Numbered from the stretch's first letter, positions 38,501 to 51,204 are shown. The stretch: DNA of 64,000 nucleotides from Cyathus striatus (GCA_025738555.1 JAOVFP010000003.1:682001-746000), one strand, 5' to 3'. Numbers and translations are program-made. Notes: a model not told the origin generated them from the sequence alone.

Positions 38501-38990
38501 TGCATAACGAAAATGATGGCTGAAAAAAGCGTATAATCAAATATGCTTACTAGTCCTGCAGCCCTCATTGACTGTGCGAGTCTGTACCAAATGTGCTATT
38601 GGATGTCCAGTGCTTCAGAGAGGTTGTTGGTGAGGAATGGGACTTGTGTGCGTTCGAGAAATCTGACAGTGAAAGTGTGTTAGTTAAATGGAGATGGGCA
38701 TCAGCATGGGAGGACGTACTTTGTGATTCTGGGGTTGTTTGAGACATTTGCGTCCATAACATAAGTCCGTTGTTGTCCTCTGGGAGTGCAGTTATGAGGC
38801 GAAAAGGAGGATGACTGTGTCAATTTCGGTTCGGCACCGAATAGCATTCTTCAGATCCATTCAACGTTGGTCCTTTGCTTAGAACAAATGATCCGCTTAA
38901 CTCTGGTCTCATGGAGCCTCGAAGATATTTCTTACATTGTTGAGTACGGTAGTCAGTGAGTAACGGGAGGAAGATGCTGAGGATGGTCGT
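35524..38990. other. Gene-free stretch
   Basis: No supported gene. Around 36811-36861 a 14-bp perfect inverted repeat (AAGGTACCTTGAGG and its complement, 23-nt loop) lies among other CAAGGT(G)TACCTTG copies. A 20-base phrase shared with 8942 occurs at about 36362. Overlapping short frames on both strands at 37.4-37.8 kb look like chance. Confidence 0.4.
36811..36861. repeat. Inverted repeat around GGTACC
   Basis: Arms 36811-36824 and 36848-36861 are exact complements, and each is nearly self-complementary (AAGGTACCTT). A further diverged copy follows at ~36875-36890. Function unknown. Confidence 0.6.
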
Positions 38991-39029
38991 CGTTGTCGGC
39001 GATGAGCTCGACTTATTGGTAACCATGTC

Positions 39030-39655
39030 ATACCAAATTCGTCCTTCGAAACAACCCAACCTGTGTTTAACATCAGACTAAATAAACTACGAAGGAATCT
39101 TCACTCACAGCAAATTCCTCAGTACACACGAGGCGTCCAGGGCCGAGTGACTAACACTCGCACCTGGAGATGTAGTCGCGCCCCAATGAAACGACACAGA
39201 CTAGTTGCTAGTCACTGGAAACCCAGGCAATTTCGTACGAACCACCTTCCTCTAGGACGAAAGAGGGGGTACCCGGTAGAGGGAACCATGTCTATGTCTA
39301 CTAGCATCGTCACAAAAGCGATAACACATGCATGTTGAGGATGGCAGTCAGGACTTGGCTTGAACCTGCAACACGAGTGTACAGTATGTACGTATCCTGC
39401 AGCACACGTAATTCTAAACGTCGTCAGCAATGCATCATCATAAAAAGCAAACAACTCACGTCCAACACTCACAGTAACGTAACCAACCATGTGAGACCCA
39501 AATTCCTCCTCCAAAACAACCCAACCTTGCTTGATATCAGACGACTCCGGGTGTGAATCATGAATCATGCAATGAATTCCTCTTCAGTAGCCCAAAGAGT
39601 CCAGAGCCAAGTGACTAACACTCGCACCAGGGGACGCAGTAGTGCCCTCGAAACA
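39030..39655. repeat. Direct repeat, two ~165-bp copies 460 bp apart
   Basis: Copies at ~39030-39190 and ~39488-39655 share CCAAATTC(G/C)TCC, AACAACCCAACC, CAGACTA/CAGACGA, AATTCCTC and AAGTGACTAACACTCGCACC. Each is followed ~150 bp later by a (C/A)TTGAAC(C/T) phrase. On the minus strand the first copy has GGTTCAAGCC (39357-39366), a match to the Pol III box B consensus, so a tRNA-derived repeat is possible. Confidence 0.5.
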
Positions 39656-42576
39656 GTTTACCACCCTCGAAGACTGACGGGACCGCGCGTAGTGTTCACG
39701 ATCACAATCGCACCCAAGACTTGAACTACGCTTATACACTGTTGCGCACACCAACCACCCTATGCTGTATAGCAGAAAGGAGAATCTTCAATCAACGCAA
39801 TTATAGCTAGCAGAGGACAATGTTGATCGTTAGCCTTAGAGTTCTGGATAACAGCAAGTTCAACTTACTAAGTCTTGCACTAGGGAACATAGTCACGTAT
39901 TCAGATGAGTCGTAACGCACACCCAGCACATCGCTCTCAAACGGCCCTCCTCTTTCCCGATCGTAATCCTCCTCTCCTCCACCACTCTCTCCTCTTTGAC
40001 TCAGACAGCGTCTTCCTAACTTCATTCCCTCCATATTGCCTAGGAATCCCGATGAAGGCGAACACTGGCATTGATACAGCCTGTTCTAGGCTAATGCAAC
40101 CTCTAAGATAATGATGTAAGTTAAGAAGCAAAGAAGGAAGAAAGGAGGTAAACGGACCAGGCACATATCCTCTGATTTCTTCTCCAACTAGCAACCTCGT
40201 CACGTGCGAGAGCATTCACCCACCCTATCTGGCTTAGCAGTCCTGTCGATGGCGTAGTCTGAACCTCTCCAATACTCGCCTCGTGCGGAGTGACTCAGTG
40301 GTGACATGACACACCGTAAGGTAAAGGAGTCCTCGGTCGATGTCGTTCTCCCCTCATCACGATAGACTTGGGATAACTCGGATGTACAGACGGGATGGAA
40401 GATCAAAGAGTGTGTCCCCCCCTCCAGGTGCACGTCCTGCAATGGTGCACCGGGTATTGCGACGCGTTGTCGGTGGTTGGTCGGCGGAGGTGGGCACGCC
40501 AAATACGCAACCAATACACAGTGACAAGAGGTGTGGACCGTGTGGTGCCAAGCTTCATGCCGTGGCGCTTACTGAGTTACACACGTGGCGCCATTTCGCA
40601 CGCACTGGGCAGCACAATACTCGGGCCGTTGATGTCCGAGATCCTTGGATAAAACTCGATATCAACTCGATACCCACGCTTGCATATCACTGCTGGCACG
40701 GGTCTTTTTTCCGGTCGGCAAAATAGTTGCAAAACCAGTTGCAACATGTTTGCGTTTTGCTGAAATATTTAGCTTTCTGAAAAATTATGCTTATTGTTCA
40801 CGGTCAAATAAATCACACATATAACATTATCTATGTATTTAGCAGAAATAAAAGCTTAGCCTTTTGTTTCGATTTTTAGCCCATCAAAATCTGTGTCAAA
40901 CACAAAATTGTGTACTAAATTTGGATCTGGGTTCTTTTATTGTTTAGTGAGGCGTCAAAATGTGACAGAAATGTATTGATTTGGTGATGTGAAAAGTTTC
41001 TATTTTGATAGTAAGTTTCCCTACGCGGAAAATCTAATGAAAATGTGTTGTTTTCTCGCTGGGAAGATCTAGCGCGCGCTGGGGCGTTCGCTGACAAGCC
41101 ACTCAGCGTTGTATCAGCGTGTCCAATGTGTGTGCGATAAATATTAAAGTATCTTCAATTCTCCGCAAAATGCCGTTCACTTTTACATGTGGCCAGATGT
41201 AAGTACTAGTGCAAGACTAATATTACAATATGTGTGCACTGAAATGCTAAAGCAGTGTCTGAAGGTCAATGAATATCTGTACTAATTCTAATATTCTTGT
41301 GTTGGAAGTGGAATAGGGAATGGTATTACATACAAAAGAATTACTATACACGACACTGAACTTAAGACACTAATAATAGTGGTTAATGACAATGCTGAGT
41401 TGACGCTTTACCTAATGAATACACTACCTACAATTGTGTTATCACTGTCTTCCTTTTATTGTTTCATATGGGGATAGATCAGCAGACAATAATTGATCTT
41501 ATGACGAGTATCATGCATCCATGAGTTTGCAAATAAGCTACTACAGTCAAATACAACACCGTAATAAAGAATTAAATGCATTCACGCTCAGTGCCCATAA
41601 TTAGTAAGGTATTTACATATACACTAATATGCTGTACATGCTATTAGTATTATTATAATAACTAGTTATAATTGGTCCGGGAGTGGGCAGTTGGTAGTAT
41701 TATGTACTATACATTTCCCTTCATTGTGTGTCTCGTAGTAAACTAGTAAACCCCTCCTTTTTGCAATTCCAGCGTCATCATGCACATACACACCAGTGCT
41801 TCCTTATTGGAGCACTTTACACTCACCCCCTGTTACACGTGGAATACACGTGAATTCCACCTGTACATGTGTACTTCACATGTACTTCATATGTACTACA
41901 CTCCACCTCAAATGTATTCAAATCAGCAAATTTCTATTCAAATTTGTGAATTTTGTACACATGAAGTACACATGTAGTGCACATGTCACCTCAGACAGGA
42001 GTGAATCGGGGCGGGGTAAATATGGTACAAACAGATTTTCTTAACAATCAGAATGTGTACCAAAATCGGCTCCTTGAACAGATTCATGTTCATATTTAGA
42101 AAATAATGATGGATTGGTTCTAAACCCATATTGCGCTTCCATATTGAGAAAATGACAATAGAACAAAGGTAGAATCTGTGTGAAAAATTGGTTGTTAACG
42201 CAGATTTTCGCACAAATCCTGAATTGGAACGCACATCTGTTCACTGATCCTATCTAAACCCGGATTCTGGCTATGTTCAGCGCCCCTATCTTATCGCACA
42301 TTCAGAATTTGTCCTGGTAACAGAGTCTGGATTGGTTCGTTCATCAGATCCACTTGCCAATTCTAAATGTAATCAAAAATATGTTGTTCTACCCTATGTA
42401 CGTGCAGATTGTAAATATGGTAACGTATCATATTGATTGTCCCGCTCACAGGGCCACTCACAGGCCACTCACACCCGCTCATAACCCACTCAACCACTCA
42501 ATACATATACAATTTCCCGCACAGCAGATATGTCCATATATGCAAAGAAATAAAAAATGAAAATTTGAAACTCTAC
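39656..42576. other. Gene-free stretch
   Basis: I see no supported gene. A ~150-bp imperfect inverted repeat of (T/A)GTACA(T/C)GTGTACTTCA units lies at about 41835-41990 and may be a small MITE. Frames around 39.9-40.7 kb are open on both strands and are not convincing. Confidence 0.4.
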
Positions 42577-43219
42577 TCAAGCTCCTGTGCCACGAACGAC
42601 CCTGGCTTCTTTCCTCTTCATTACAGATACTCCTTCAACTGCAGATGTGACTGGTGTTCGGCGACTTTTTCGGAAATTTCGCATTTTGATCTTGATAATA
42701 TCAAGAGTCAGCCAGTTGCTGTCATATCTACGAAGATCAGGATATCGACCTGCGGCCTTCAGAAGCGGTCGTTAGATATTGTTACAATAATTAGTGGAAA
42801 GATGTACCTTCTCACATACAATATCAAGTTTACTGCTTTCCTGAGCAGCGTAAGTAATTCCGAAATCCAACTCCTCGTGGGCTAATTGAATGATATAGTT
42901 CTGCATGTCACAATGGTAAGAAAATAAATATTGCTCTGGAATAAATTATCACCTCCATATCGCTAAGTCACTCCTGGCTGCATTCCACATGGTCAACTAT
43001 TTTATAATTTTTTCCTGCCTCGCCCCGGGGTTTAGGAATAAGTACTCCAGAGCTTGTTGACGGCTCAGTGTCCTCTTCTTGTGGAAAGCAAGTCCTAAGA
43101 GTGCACGGAGGTGGGCTCAGAATACGTTCCGGTGAAAATCGTGAGCGTATAGTCAATGGAGAGAAATGGCGCAAAACACGGTAGTTTCTAGTGGCAGGCA
43201 TTTTTAACGTACCCATCAT
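42577..43219 (-). CDS. Agaricomycete orphan family (PKPRGEAG), copy 1
   Basis: Minus strand. The first visible exon (43219 to ~42985) ends with SSGVLIPKPRGEAGKNY. The second is 42900-42808 (SSKLDIVCEK) and the last 42756-42577 (RYPDLRRYDSNWLTLDIIK, then KMRNFRKSRR, stop TGA at 42577-42579). The order PKPRGEAG, LD.VCEK, FP.L..Y...W...DIIK and a basic end is the pattern of a small orphan family I recognise from mushroom genomes. Its function is unknown. The join between exons one and two is unresolved because a TGA follows VECSQE. The start is a guess at the ATG giving MMGTLKMPATRNYR. A paralogue lies at 51.2 kb on the other strand. Confidence 0.6.
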
Positions 43220-44034
43220 GATGTAGATGTGTACTTATAGTCTGAGAGACAAAAAAGAAGATAATTAACAAGGAAGGAAACATGTAGAATTCAGAACAAT
43301 ATCGCCTCACCAAATAGGAATAGATGGGTTGGTATGGAGAATGGATGAGCACCTGTATGGAGAACGAGACAATAGAGCTCTGCATCAACTAGGGAGGCAC
43401 TATTCGGTTGAATTGAACAATAAAATATGTTAAACGCAGTAATACACCGACACTATGGGTTACTAGAATTTGACATTGCCAGTGATTATCTTGCGGCAAC
43501 ACCAGGCAACGTCGCAGAAGCATGAGGGGCGTGCTAGCGTAGCTGTGGTCGAAGCCGAAGGATGATGTGTAGGAGGGGGTTAAAACTTAGTACTTAGATA
43601 GTAAACGTACATTAAAACATATTGTAATTAATAGATAAATCCATGAATATATATAAACTCGTCGTGAGGGGGAGAGGCTTTACATGATGTAGAGGTAGAA
43701 CAACCATGTGGGGTACGAGTGGGAGAGACAGGCCATGGCTATGCGCTGAGGTGGACGTGGCGTGGTCGTGCAAGATGGGGGTGGTGCAAAACCATGGGGT
43801 GGTAGTGCTGCGAGACGGCGTAGTGTTGCTGGTGGTGATACAGTAGCGTCGTACATACAAGGTTAATTCAGCTTAAGGAACAGTGGATGGAAAGAATATA
43901 ATAGCGTTGAACTGAAGAAATGAATTACGTTAGAATGAACTGGAGAAGGGGACGCCATAGTCGTAGAAGACAGTCATCGTGATGCAGACACAGGGGAGGG
44001 GGCGGTCATAGCGAGACGACGTGGGGAGAAGGCG
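43220..44034. other. Gene-free stretch
   Basis: No supported gene. GT-rich short repeats (GGTGGT, GTGGGG) occur around 43690-43830. Confidence 0.4.
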
Positions 44035-44740
44035 ATGGCATGGAGTTATGCGCCCTTCTCTGAGCCCGGGTTCGATTTCGGCTTGCGAAGGATGATGTCC
44101 CGCTACGCCGAGCACAGGAGTTCCCGCGCCAGCACAACTACTGTGCTCCCCGACTATGAAACCAGTCAGCGGAACCGTGAGCTTCCACCCATACCCATCC
44201 CTCGAAAGGTCCGGTCAGGGAAGCAACTTCAGCACGCCGCCGAGTGTGTTACCGAGTGCTGCTGTCTCACTAGACGATGTGATTGATATTAGTCGAGAGA
44301 CAGTGGGGCTGCAGAGGGCGATGACGCTGCATTCCGTGCGCTCGGTGCCCGCGATACACACCGCAGCTTCGAGGAGCGAGGAGGGAGCGTCTAATGCGAG
44401 TCTGACGACATTGTCGTCTAGTGTTACGCATTCACCATTGACCCCGTTGAGGCTTGAGAGGAGCGAGCCGCCTGCGTATGCCAACGCCTTCTTTACCCTC
44501 GGTGACCCGTTGCACGCGGTATACGTTTTCGACTCTTTCATCCAACAGCATGGTTCTCCTCCCTCCCTCATATGCACTAGACACGCGACCGATATATCAC
44601 ATATCGGCAGCAACGAACTGTTTCAACCCCTTGGCGCACACTATTGTCCGGAAAAGGCAGCGGTGGTGGGAGAAGGGGACCGCAGAGAAGGGGGGGACAG
44701 GGCATACGATGCATGGACGGTGCTGGGAGACGTGAGGTAG
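44035..44740 (+). other. Possible disordered-protein fragment, uncertain
   Basis: A GC-rich stretch with two overlapping plus-strand frames. One reads PDYETSQRNRELPPIPIPRK. The other is a longer Ser/Thr-rich frame (44156-44740) ending near LGDPLHAVYVFDSFIQQHG. Composition differs from the AT-rich surroundings. It could be a decayed or frameshifted Ser-rich protein gene, or chance openness of GC-rich DNA. Family not recognised. Confidence 0.25.
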
Positions 44741-44814
44741 CAGGCGGCGTTGACTCGAGCTAGGGGAAGGGGCTGACCTAGCTCCGACGTATGTGCGTGG
44801 CGTCGATATCACAT

Positions 44815-45660
44815 GGCAGAATGGAACGTTGAGATTGGGGGACATTGAGATAAGGGTCGGTGAGGAGGAGGCGGTGGTGGTGGCAGAAGGGAGCGCGTGG
44901 TAGAGAACACGTGGTCGTTGAGGTGGGGGACGTTGAGGTAGCGGCCTCTGAGCCAGTACCAGTGCCGCTCTTTCAGCCTCTTCCCTTCGTTGCTGTCGAA
45001 ATACCCTTTGGGGAAGTATGTGTCGAAGTAAGCCGCTTGGGAGTGAGGTGAGTCGAAGGCGCCAGTGGTAGAGATGAAGTGGTACGATGCTGGCTTGAGG
45101 ACTGCACTGGAGATGGCTGTGTCTAGTGTGGACTGGGAGAGGCTGGTGCCGCTTAGGAGGAGGGTGAGGCCGTGTGTGGAGGAGAGGAGGGTGAGGGTGT
45201 GCATGGGCGAGGAGGAGGTGGTGATGGTGGCAGAAGGGAACAAGTTGGGGTGGGGGACGTCGAGGTAGGGGACGGGTCGGCCAGGAGGGGGCAGTGGTGG
45301 TGACAGTAGAAGGGAACGAGTTGAGGTGGGGGACGTTGACGTAGGGAACAGGTCGGCGAGGAGAAGGCGGTGGTAGTGGCAGCAGAAGGGAACAAGTTGT
45401 GGGGGACGTTGAGGTAGGGGACGTTGAGGTAGGGGTCGGTGAGAAGGAGGCGGTGGTGGTGGCAGAAGGGAGCGCGTGGTAGGGAACGCATGCTCGTTGA
45501 GTGGGGGATGTTGAGGTAGGGGTCGCGTGGTAGGGGACGCGTGTTCGTTGAGGTGGGGGACGTTGAGGTAGGAGACAAGTCGGCGAGGAGGCGGTGGTGG
45601 TGGCAGCAGAAGGAAACGAGTTGTGGGAGACGTTGAGGTAGGGGACGCATTGTAGGGGAT
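44815..45660. repeat. G-rich minisatellite, ~60-bp units
   Basis: About ten imperfect units of GGGGACGTTGAGGTAGGGG followed by TCGG(T/C)GAG(A/G)AGGAGGCGG, then TGGTGGTGGCAGAAGGGA, with variable AACGAGTTG joints. Minus-strand frames of more than 300 codons (Pro/Ser/Thr/Arg-rich) are open in two phases because the unit lacks stop triplets. A repeat artefact is the best reading. G-tracts on one strand could form quadruplexes. Confidence 0.75.
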
Positions 45661-45779
45661 GCATTCTCGTGCCTGTGGGGACCAGACGGCAGACGTTGAG
45701 GAAAGAACGTACCGTCTACTCCACGTAGACGGCACTGGGTCGTGATCGTGAGTGGAGGAGCATCGTCGTTGGTCGTTGG

Positions 45780-45986
45780 TTAGTCGTGGGGGGTGGGGGG
45801 GGGAGAAGTAGGCCAAGTGTTGTCACCGATTTGGAGAGTAGGCAGGGTAGTGGCGGGTATCCGTTCGAAATAAGCTTTCAAGCGCTTCTCAAGTCCCACA
45901 TCGTCCTGCTCCTTTACTGAACCATACCAAGCATTCAGAGATTTAAAACTGAGGTAGGTTCTTGTTATTTCAGATAGTTTTCTCAA
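45780..45986 (-). pseudogene. Isolated exon-like frame
   Basis: Minus-strand frame reading SFKSLNAWYGSVKEQDDVG, then LEKRLKAYFERIP and a Pro/Thr-rich end. Amino-acid usage looks coding, and an acceptor-like TTTTGAG precedes it. No upstream exons could be joined. Possibly the surviving last exon of a disrupted gene. Confidence 0.3.
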
Positions 45987-46639
45987 AATAATATTCGCAG
46001 GTGATTGTTAAACATGGCAATAGAACCAACCTTCATCAGCTATAAGAAGCAGGCCGAGTTTTATAATGTGCATACCTTTCTCTTTAGTTTCTTGTTTTCT
46101 AAACAGCAAGATCACGGTAGGTAGGCGACCGAGTTATGGTGCGCTGGGGCGGCCCGGGGAGGCCTTGGAGAGCAGCTAGGCTGTTGGGCATTCATCATCA
46201 AGGAGCGGAAAATGATGAGAGGAGGGAAAAAGGGCTTGAAATTAGCGAAGTGGAAGTAAGTCTCGTGTCAATGCAAACCAATTAACACTGACCCCATCCT
46301 CATAATAGATAGTCCACTTCTACGTGTGCACGGGAAAGACGCCAAGAAGTTGTAGGATGGTGGGCTGGTACGATATACACTACCCGTAAGTTTCTGTAAC
46401 CGTTGTGTTTTTTCTATCTACCATATCGTTAGTGCTCGAAATAGCTCAAATTGAATGGAATATATAGTACATAAATGTGTAGCTGAAAAGTTGTAACGTT
46501 GTAGCAATTAATAAATATCTTGGAAGAGACTGGAATGAGAATGCAAGGAGAATGTACAGTTAGTAAGGGGCAGGAAATATGCTGTATCATAAAGGAGAAG
46601 GGAACGTATGCGTAGTCCATTGTCATTATATAATGTAGC

Positions 46640-48419
46640 TCAGGATGCCGTACCGAGGGTAAGGCACCAGGACGGGGTAAATGGAGGCATCTCTGGGGGA
46701 GCGCACACCGTGAGGTGGTTGTCTTGTGTCCTGGAAGCCGTATGGGTGTTTGAGGTGTCAAATCTCTCATAGTTGGTCCCAAATCCATTCCGTCTCAATA
46801 AATCTTCATCAACTTCGGTCTTCGTCGGAGGGGGGCTTCCATAGAGGGATAACGCCCAACGTCTGTCGGAGACGTCCTGTAGCATTTGATGAGCAAATTA
46901 CAATGCAAAAGCCACGACGTTTACCAAGTAGTCGAACCCTACAATGTAAATAAATAGTAGACAAAAGATAGCGATCCCGCCGGCCACTTCAACTACCGCC
47001 GGCATTCTTCGCTGAAATACTTGCATATGAGATGTCTGTTCAGAAGTAGGGCACGGATGATTTTTTGGGAAGGTACTGGTAGGTGAATTTCTGGTGCCTG
47101 ACATCCATACTTTTATTTCGATGGCGTCCTTATCTGATGTCCCAGTCGCAATAACACAATGCTCGTCAGAACTGAATGCCTGTAACTGTAATTAGAGTTG
47201 CTCGTGTACTAGGCACATTGAACAAACCTCAGTGATTTGGACTAGTGTACCAACTAACAACAGAACAGTTAATGTGACATCAGCCGCATACATATATCAT
47301 AATAACTTACCATAGCCATGGGGTAATAATGCGATTAATGTTCCCAAACACTGATCATATATACGTACTACTCCATCATCACTGCCGACAACAACCAGTT
47401 CACCTTTGAATGCCGTTGAGACAATGAGAGGTACATTTGAGCGAATGGCATGTTTTAGTGATCGAAGCGGCTGTACAGGCAGTATAGCATAAATGTCGAC
47501 ACCATCTCTAAGATTTGAAACAATTAAAGTATCGTTGTCGGCGCTAACGATTGCGTGACCACTTAAGAAATGATACTGGGTGAGTTAACGTAATTGGGAC
47601 GGCAAAAGACTAACATTCTGGTGTGTATCTCATGGATCCATCGCATCTTCCAAGGTGACATTTGATAGCAGAAACTGGCGCCGCATGATTTAACACTTTT
47701 ACAAATGGAAGGACAATGTGACATACATTTCACGGGATTCCAAATAACAAAGAATTAGTTCTGTTCCATTCTCAATAAATGCAACATTTCTAGCCGTGTG
47801 AGGAAGAGGAGTTGTCTCCACATATAACGTGGCCTGACCTAAAGAGATTAAGTGGGAAATGAATGGGATTTCGAAGATGAATTGCTTACCTGGAAAATTT
47901 AAGTTCCAAACCTTGAGGTAACCTTCGCCGAGTGAAGCAAGTCGACTATGGAACGGGTCAAACTTCAAGTCCTCCAAGGGGCCATCATGCGCAGAGATTG
48001 CCAACACTTGTTCATAACTATCACCGAAGGTATCTTCCTGATATCCCCGTATTATACCACTTCCAGTTCCAAAATATAACACTGTGGTACCAGTTTCGGG
48101 GAACGAGGCCCAGCAGATTGTAGTAACTTCCCCAATTACGGATGCTTCCCAAAGGCTTTCACCAGTATCCAGGTCCCATATTACTACAAGTCCGTCATCG
48201 CCTGGAAGGGTATTTTATTCATTCGTATAATGCTCAATCTATAGTATGAAATTGCACCTACCACCGCTGGCCAATTTTGTACCATCCGGGCTTATCTTTA
48301 ATGCGCTGATCGCCTTCGAATGACGAGTGAACGTATATTCCAAGTCAAACTGCAAAAATTAATTCCTCAAAGCAAACACAAAATTTATAAGTACGCACAG
48401 TGAGAGTATCTGGCTTCAT
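46640..48419 (-). CDS. WD40-repeat protein with C-terminal membrane anchor
   Basis: Minus strand, seven exons: 48419-48399, 48349-48262, 48201-47890, 47838-47727, 47561-47311, 47133-46925, 46876-46640. They total 1,230 nt, giving 409 aa in phase. WD-repeat signatures: LKISPDGTKLASGG...DDGLVVIWDLDTG, LKFDPFHSRLASLGEGYLKV, GELVVVGSDDGVVRIYDQ, IEIKVW. After the propeller comes a polar linker and one hydrophobic span (GGIAIFCLLFIYIVGFDYL), then an ~80-residue polar tail. The propeller is likely a protein-interaction scaffold tethered to a membrane; the partner is unknown. A paralogue lies on the plus strand at 59.4 kb, and splice positions correspond between them. It starts 246 bp from the end of the CACTA remnant. 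Confidence 0.82.
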
Positions 48420-48665
48420 GAGGAGGGCGGTGTGATGGAACCACACCTCGTCGTAGCAATAGTATAAGTATCCAGATGCATATCACACCTATTGTATTGT
48501 TTTGATACCTCATTTCTTCGCTCACTCGGCGAAAGTGGAGCATGCTTAATCTAGCTAGTCTAATGGAATTGTGAGTCATGTAGATAAAAGAATCCCTGGG
48601 TCCTGAGATTTCAAGCTTTCATCTAATTAATTAATGGTGAACTATTAAAAAGAGAAATGACTTAC

Positions 48666-50777
48666 CAGTACGTTAACATATTGCTGCTTCTTAACCCTTC
48701 GACCAACTCGTCTCACCTTTTCTGAGACATTGAAGTGTCGACAAAGTGATTGCAACACGGGAATAGACAATCTGCGTAGTCCTGAAGATGTTGGCTGGGA
48801 CGACATTACTTCTAACCCTTTCTGAACTGACTTGGCCGTGGGTTCATTTGTTTCCAGAGTTTCGTTATGTTCCTGATTCTCTTCCCAATTCATACCAAGG
48901 ATTACACGAAAATGATGTTTGACCAGACCTAGATATAAGTTGTGCATTCCATCGACGACTGCATACTTTGTCGGATCCCAGTATTCCAGACAGAGAAGCT
49001 CTGACCATCGAACTCCATTTTTTTAAAAAGATTATTCCTTTGAGTTTTAGTGGAAGCATCTCGCCAGTCGGCCGCCGCTTTAAAGTGTTCTTCATATGTA
49101 ACTGGCGTCCAGCTGGTGGAGGAGCAGTCGATGTTATTAATATCTGGCTTCCGGAGATGACACAGAGAACAAAAAATTGTCGCAGAATGCGACGCACAAC
49201 CTGTAAGTTTACGAGAGCCAGGTAGATCGCAAACTGCAGGAACAATAGCCTCACGACCACAAATCCCATTAGGATGTTCGTATGTGCGGCTATACCAAGT
49301 ACCCTGATGATAGCTCTTGTGAAGGACGTCTACTAATGGAGCTAAGTAAGGATTTAGGCCATCTAATGATGGCTGACACGGCCCTGGTATCAACCCAGTG
49401 AGATAGATGTTCTCTGAACGGTACCGCAAACTTGGGGGTAAGCTAAGACATACAAGAGCCAACGATCCTACTGACGCCGATTTTCCTGCCGCTTTGTTGT
49501 GATAAGGGTTAAAAGCGTCGTAGCTTATACTCCAGAGAGTACGTAGTTCTTCATTTGAGTCAACGAATACTTTACCGTCAGCACCAACAAACTGACGAAT
49601 TGCTACTGCTTGATTGATATCTCAAATCCCATCAACAGATATTGCGCGCCTAGTGCGATCAATCAATTGCTCTATTCCAGGGCGCGAGTACAGTGCTCCC
49701 GCAAAAGCTGTAAAGTCCTGCATTACATATGGCCTCGAAGGAACTGCGATGGTTATACCATTCCGAACAGCATGCTTTGTTAAGTGCACTCCGCACAGTT
49801 TCGCACCGGTAAAGCGTTTGAAGGTACAGCGAAAAGGGTATGCACCCTTTTCATCTGGGGGATAAATAGATGCGCAGGCTTGACAAGTAGCGAATATAGT
49901 TGTTTTGGGATCCAAGTTGAACTTTTTTCTCGCGGTTCGCAAGTCGTCAGGTATCGATTCGAGCACGGATTTCTGATCAGCTGAGAGAACTGAACCGAGT
50001 AAAAGCTTGACCATACGGAGGATAAAGTTGCAAGTAGGCCTGGCAGTATTCGCAAAAACATTGACAGCGACAGTAAGGAAGAGGGAGGCTGCAATGATTG
50101 GATGGCCAAGGCGCAAGGGATGGTCAAAGTGACTACCTATGACAATCAAGTTACTAATCGCACTCTCAATAACATCGAAGTTACTCACTAGTATCATAGT
50201 ATTTCCCATAAGAAACGCCCAGATTGCTCCAACGTCGAATGCGCGCATGGATGTCCACCAATAGATTCTCTGCTCGTTCCTGTATCGAACGTTTGAATGA
50301 AGTATTTGCATTGTCACCTGAAGTGGGAATGAGATGAAGCCTAGCTATAAGGTCTCGTAGCCAGGTTTCTTGGTTCACGAGAAATGCATGTGCATCACTT
50401 CTTGCGAGGAACCTGGCGCCCTCTTTTTGCGAGGCTGGATTCCGTGTTCCATCTTCTAGCCACTCAAAATACACAGCACGGATGCTATCGCAAGAACTTT
50501 CAAGATTCCTATCATACTTGAATAAATTTCGGAACATCATTTGCACGTCCATTTCATACGACGGAGGTGGGGCAAGAAACGGTGGAGAGTCTTGGGTAGG
50601 CAAGGAACAGACATCCTGGAGAGTGATGGAAAATACTTGATCTTCAAGGTCTCGAAGATCGGCTTCAGCCCTGGCTTCTTCCTTGTGCACAAGATATTGC
50701 GCTTCTGTCATCGTTACCCCGTTACACCGACTGCAATAGCAAACAGTAAGTTTCTTTTCCTTATTAGGACGTGGCAT
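48666..50777 (-). pseudogene. CACTA (EnSpm-like) transposase, truncated and frameshifted
   Basis: Minus strand. The ATG at 50777 opens with MPRPNKEKKLTVCYCSRCNG, a zinc-finger-like start common to Agaricomycete CACTA transposases. Next come FNLDPKTTIFATCQACASIY and CTFKRFTGAKLCG, DFTAFAGALYSRPGIEQLID, SYDAFNPYHNKAAGKSASVG, GLIPGPCQPSLDGLNPYLAP and YWDPTKYAVVDGMHNLYLG. Lesions are a TGA at 49622-49624 inside continuous family sequence (CGA to TGA fits) and a one-base shift at an A7 run (T7 at 49018-49024 on the plus strand). Before it the frame reads NNLFKK; after it family sequence resumes as VRWSELLCLEYWDP. It ends at a donor at 48665 with no further exon, so the C-terminal part is missing. 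Non-functional. Confidence 0.85.
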
Positions 50778-51204
50778 TCTTGAAAGGCTGTCAGTAAGGA
50801 GTGCGCTAATCTATGGTAGTGAAAACACTTACTAGACGCTGAGCTGTTGATGTGGGCAGAGTGGAGAGCGTCGGTGAAGCTTTATAGTTACTATAATATA
50901 ATAACTGCAGGATACAGAATAAAGACAGGTCCTAATAGACGACATCGCGGCTGAACCGATTTACTCGGACAAACATGGTCGCTTATAAAACAAGGCGTCG
51001 TTATGGTAGGCATTACAAGGCATGTATGATTTAACGCACTACTTAAGAATGAGTCCAAGGTTGACGTTCCAACAATGACTTCCCTAAATTTACACTCTCT
51101 AAGTTTACGTCGATCTTTTGAAAGAGAAATTTTACCTGAAACCACACCACATCCTTACGCTACACAAAGAATGGCCACTTGAAATACTGGGAAAAACATC
51201 TAAT
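50778..51204. other. Spacer between divergent genes
   Basis: No supported gene. It may hold the 5' exon and promoter of the small orphan gene at 51.2 kb, whose start was not found. Confidence 0.35.

Noticed and set aside
44597..45816. Proline/serine-rich minus-strand frames of 355 and 335 codons
   Set aside because: Both phases are open through a G-rich minisatellite without stop triplets. There is no domain or conserved order.
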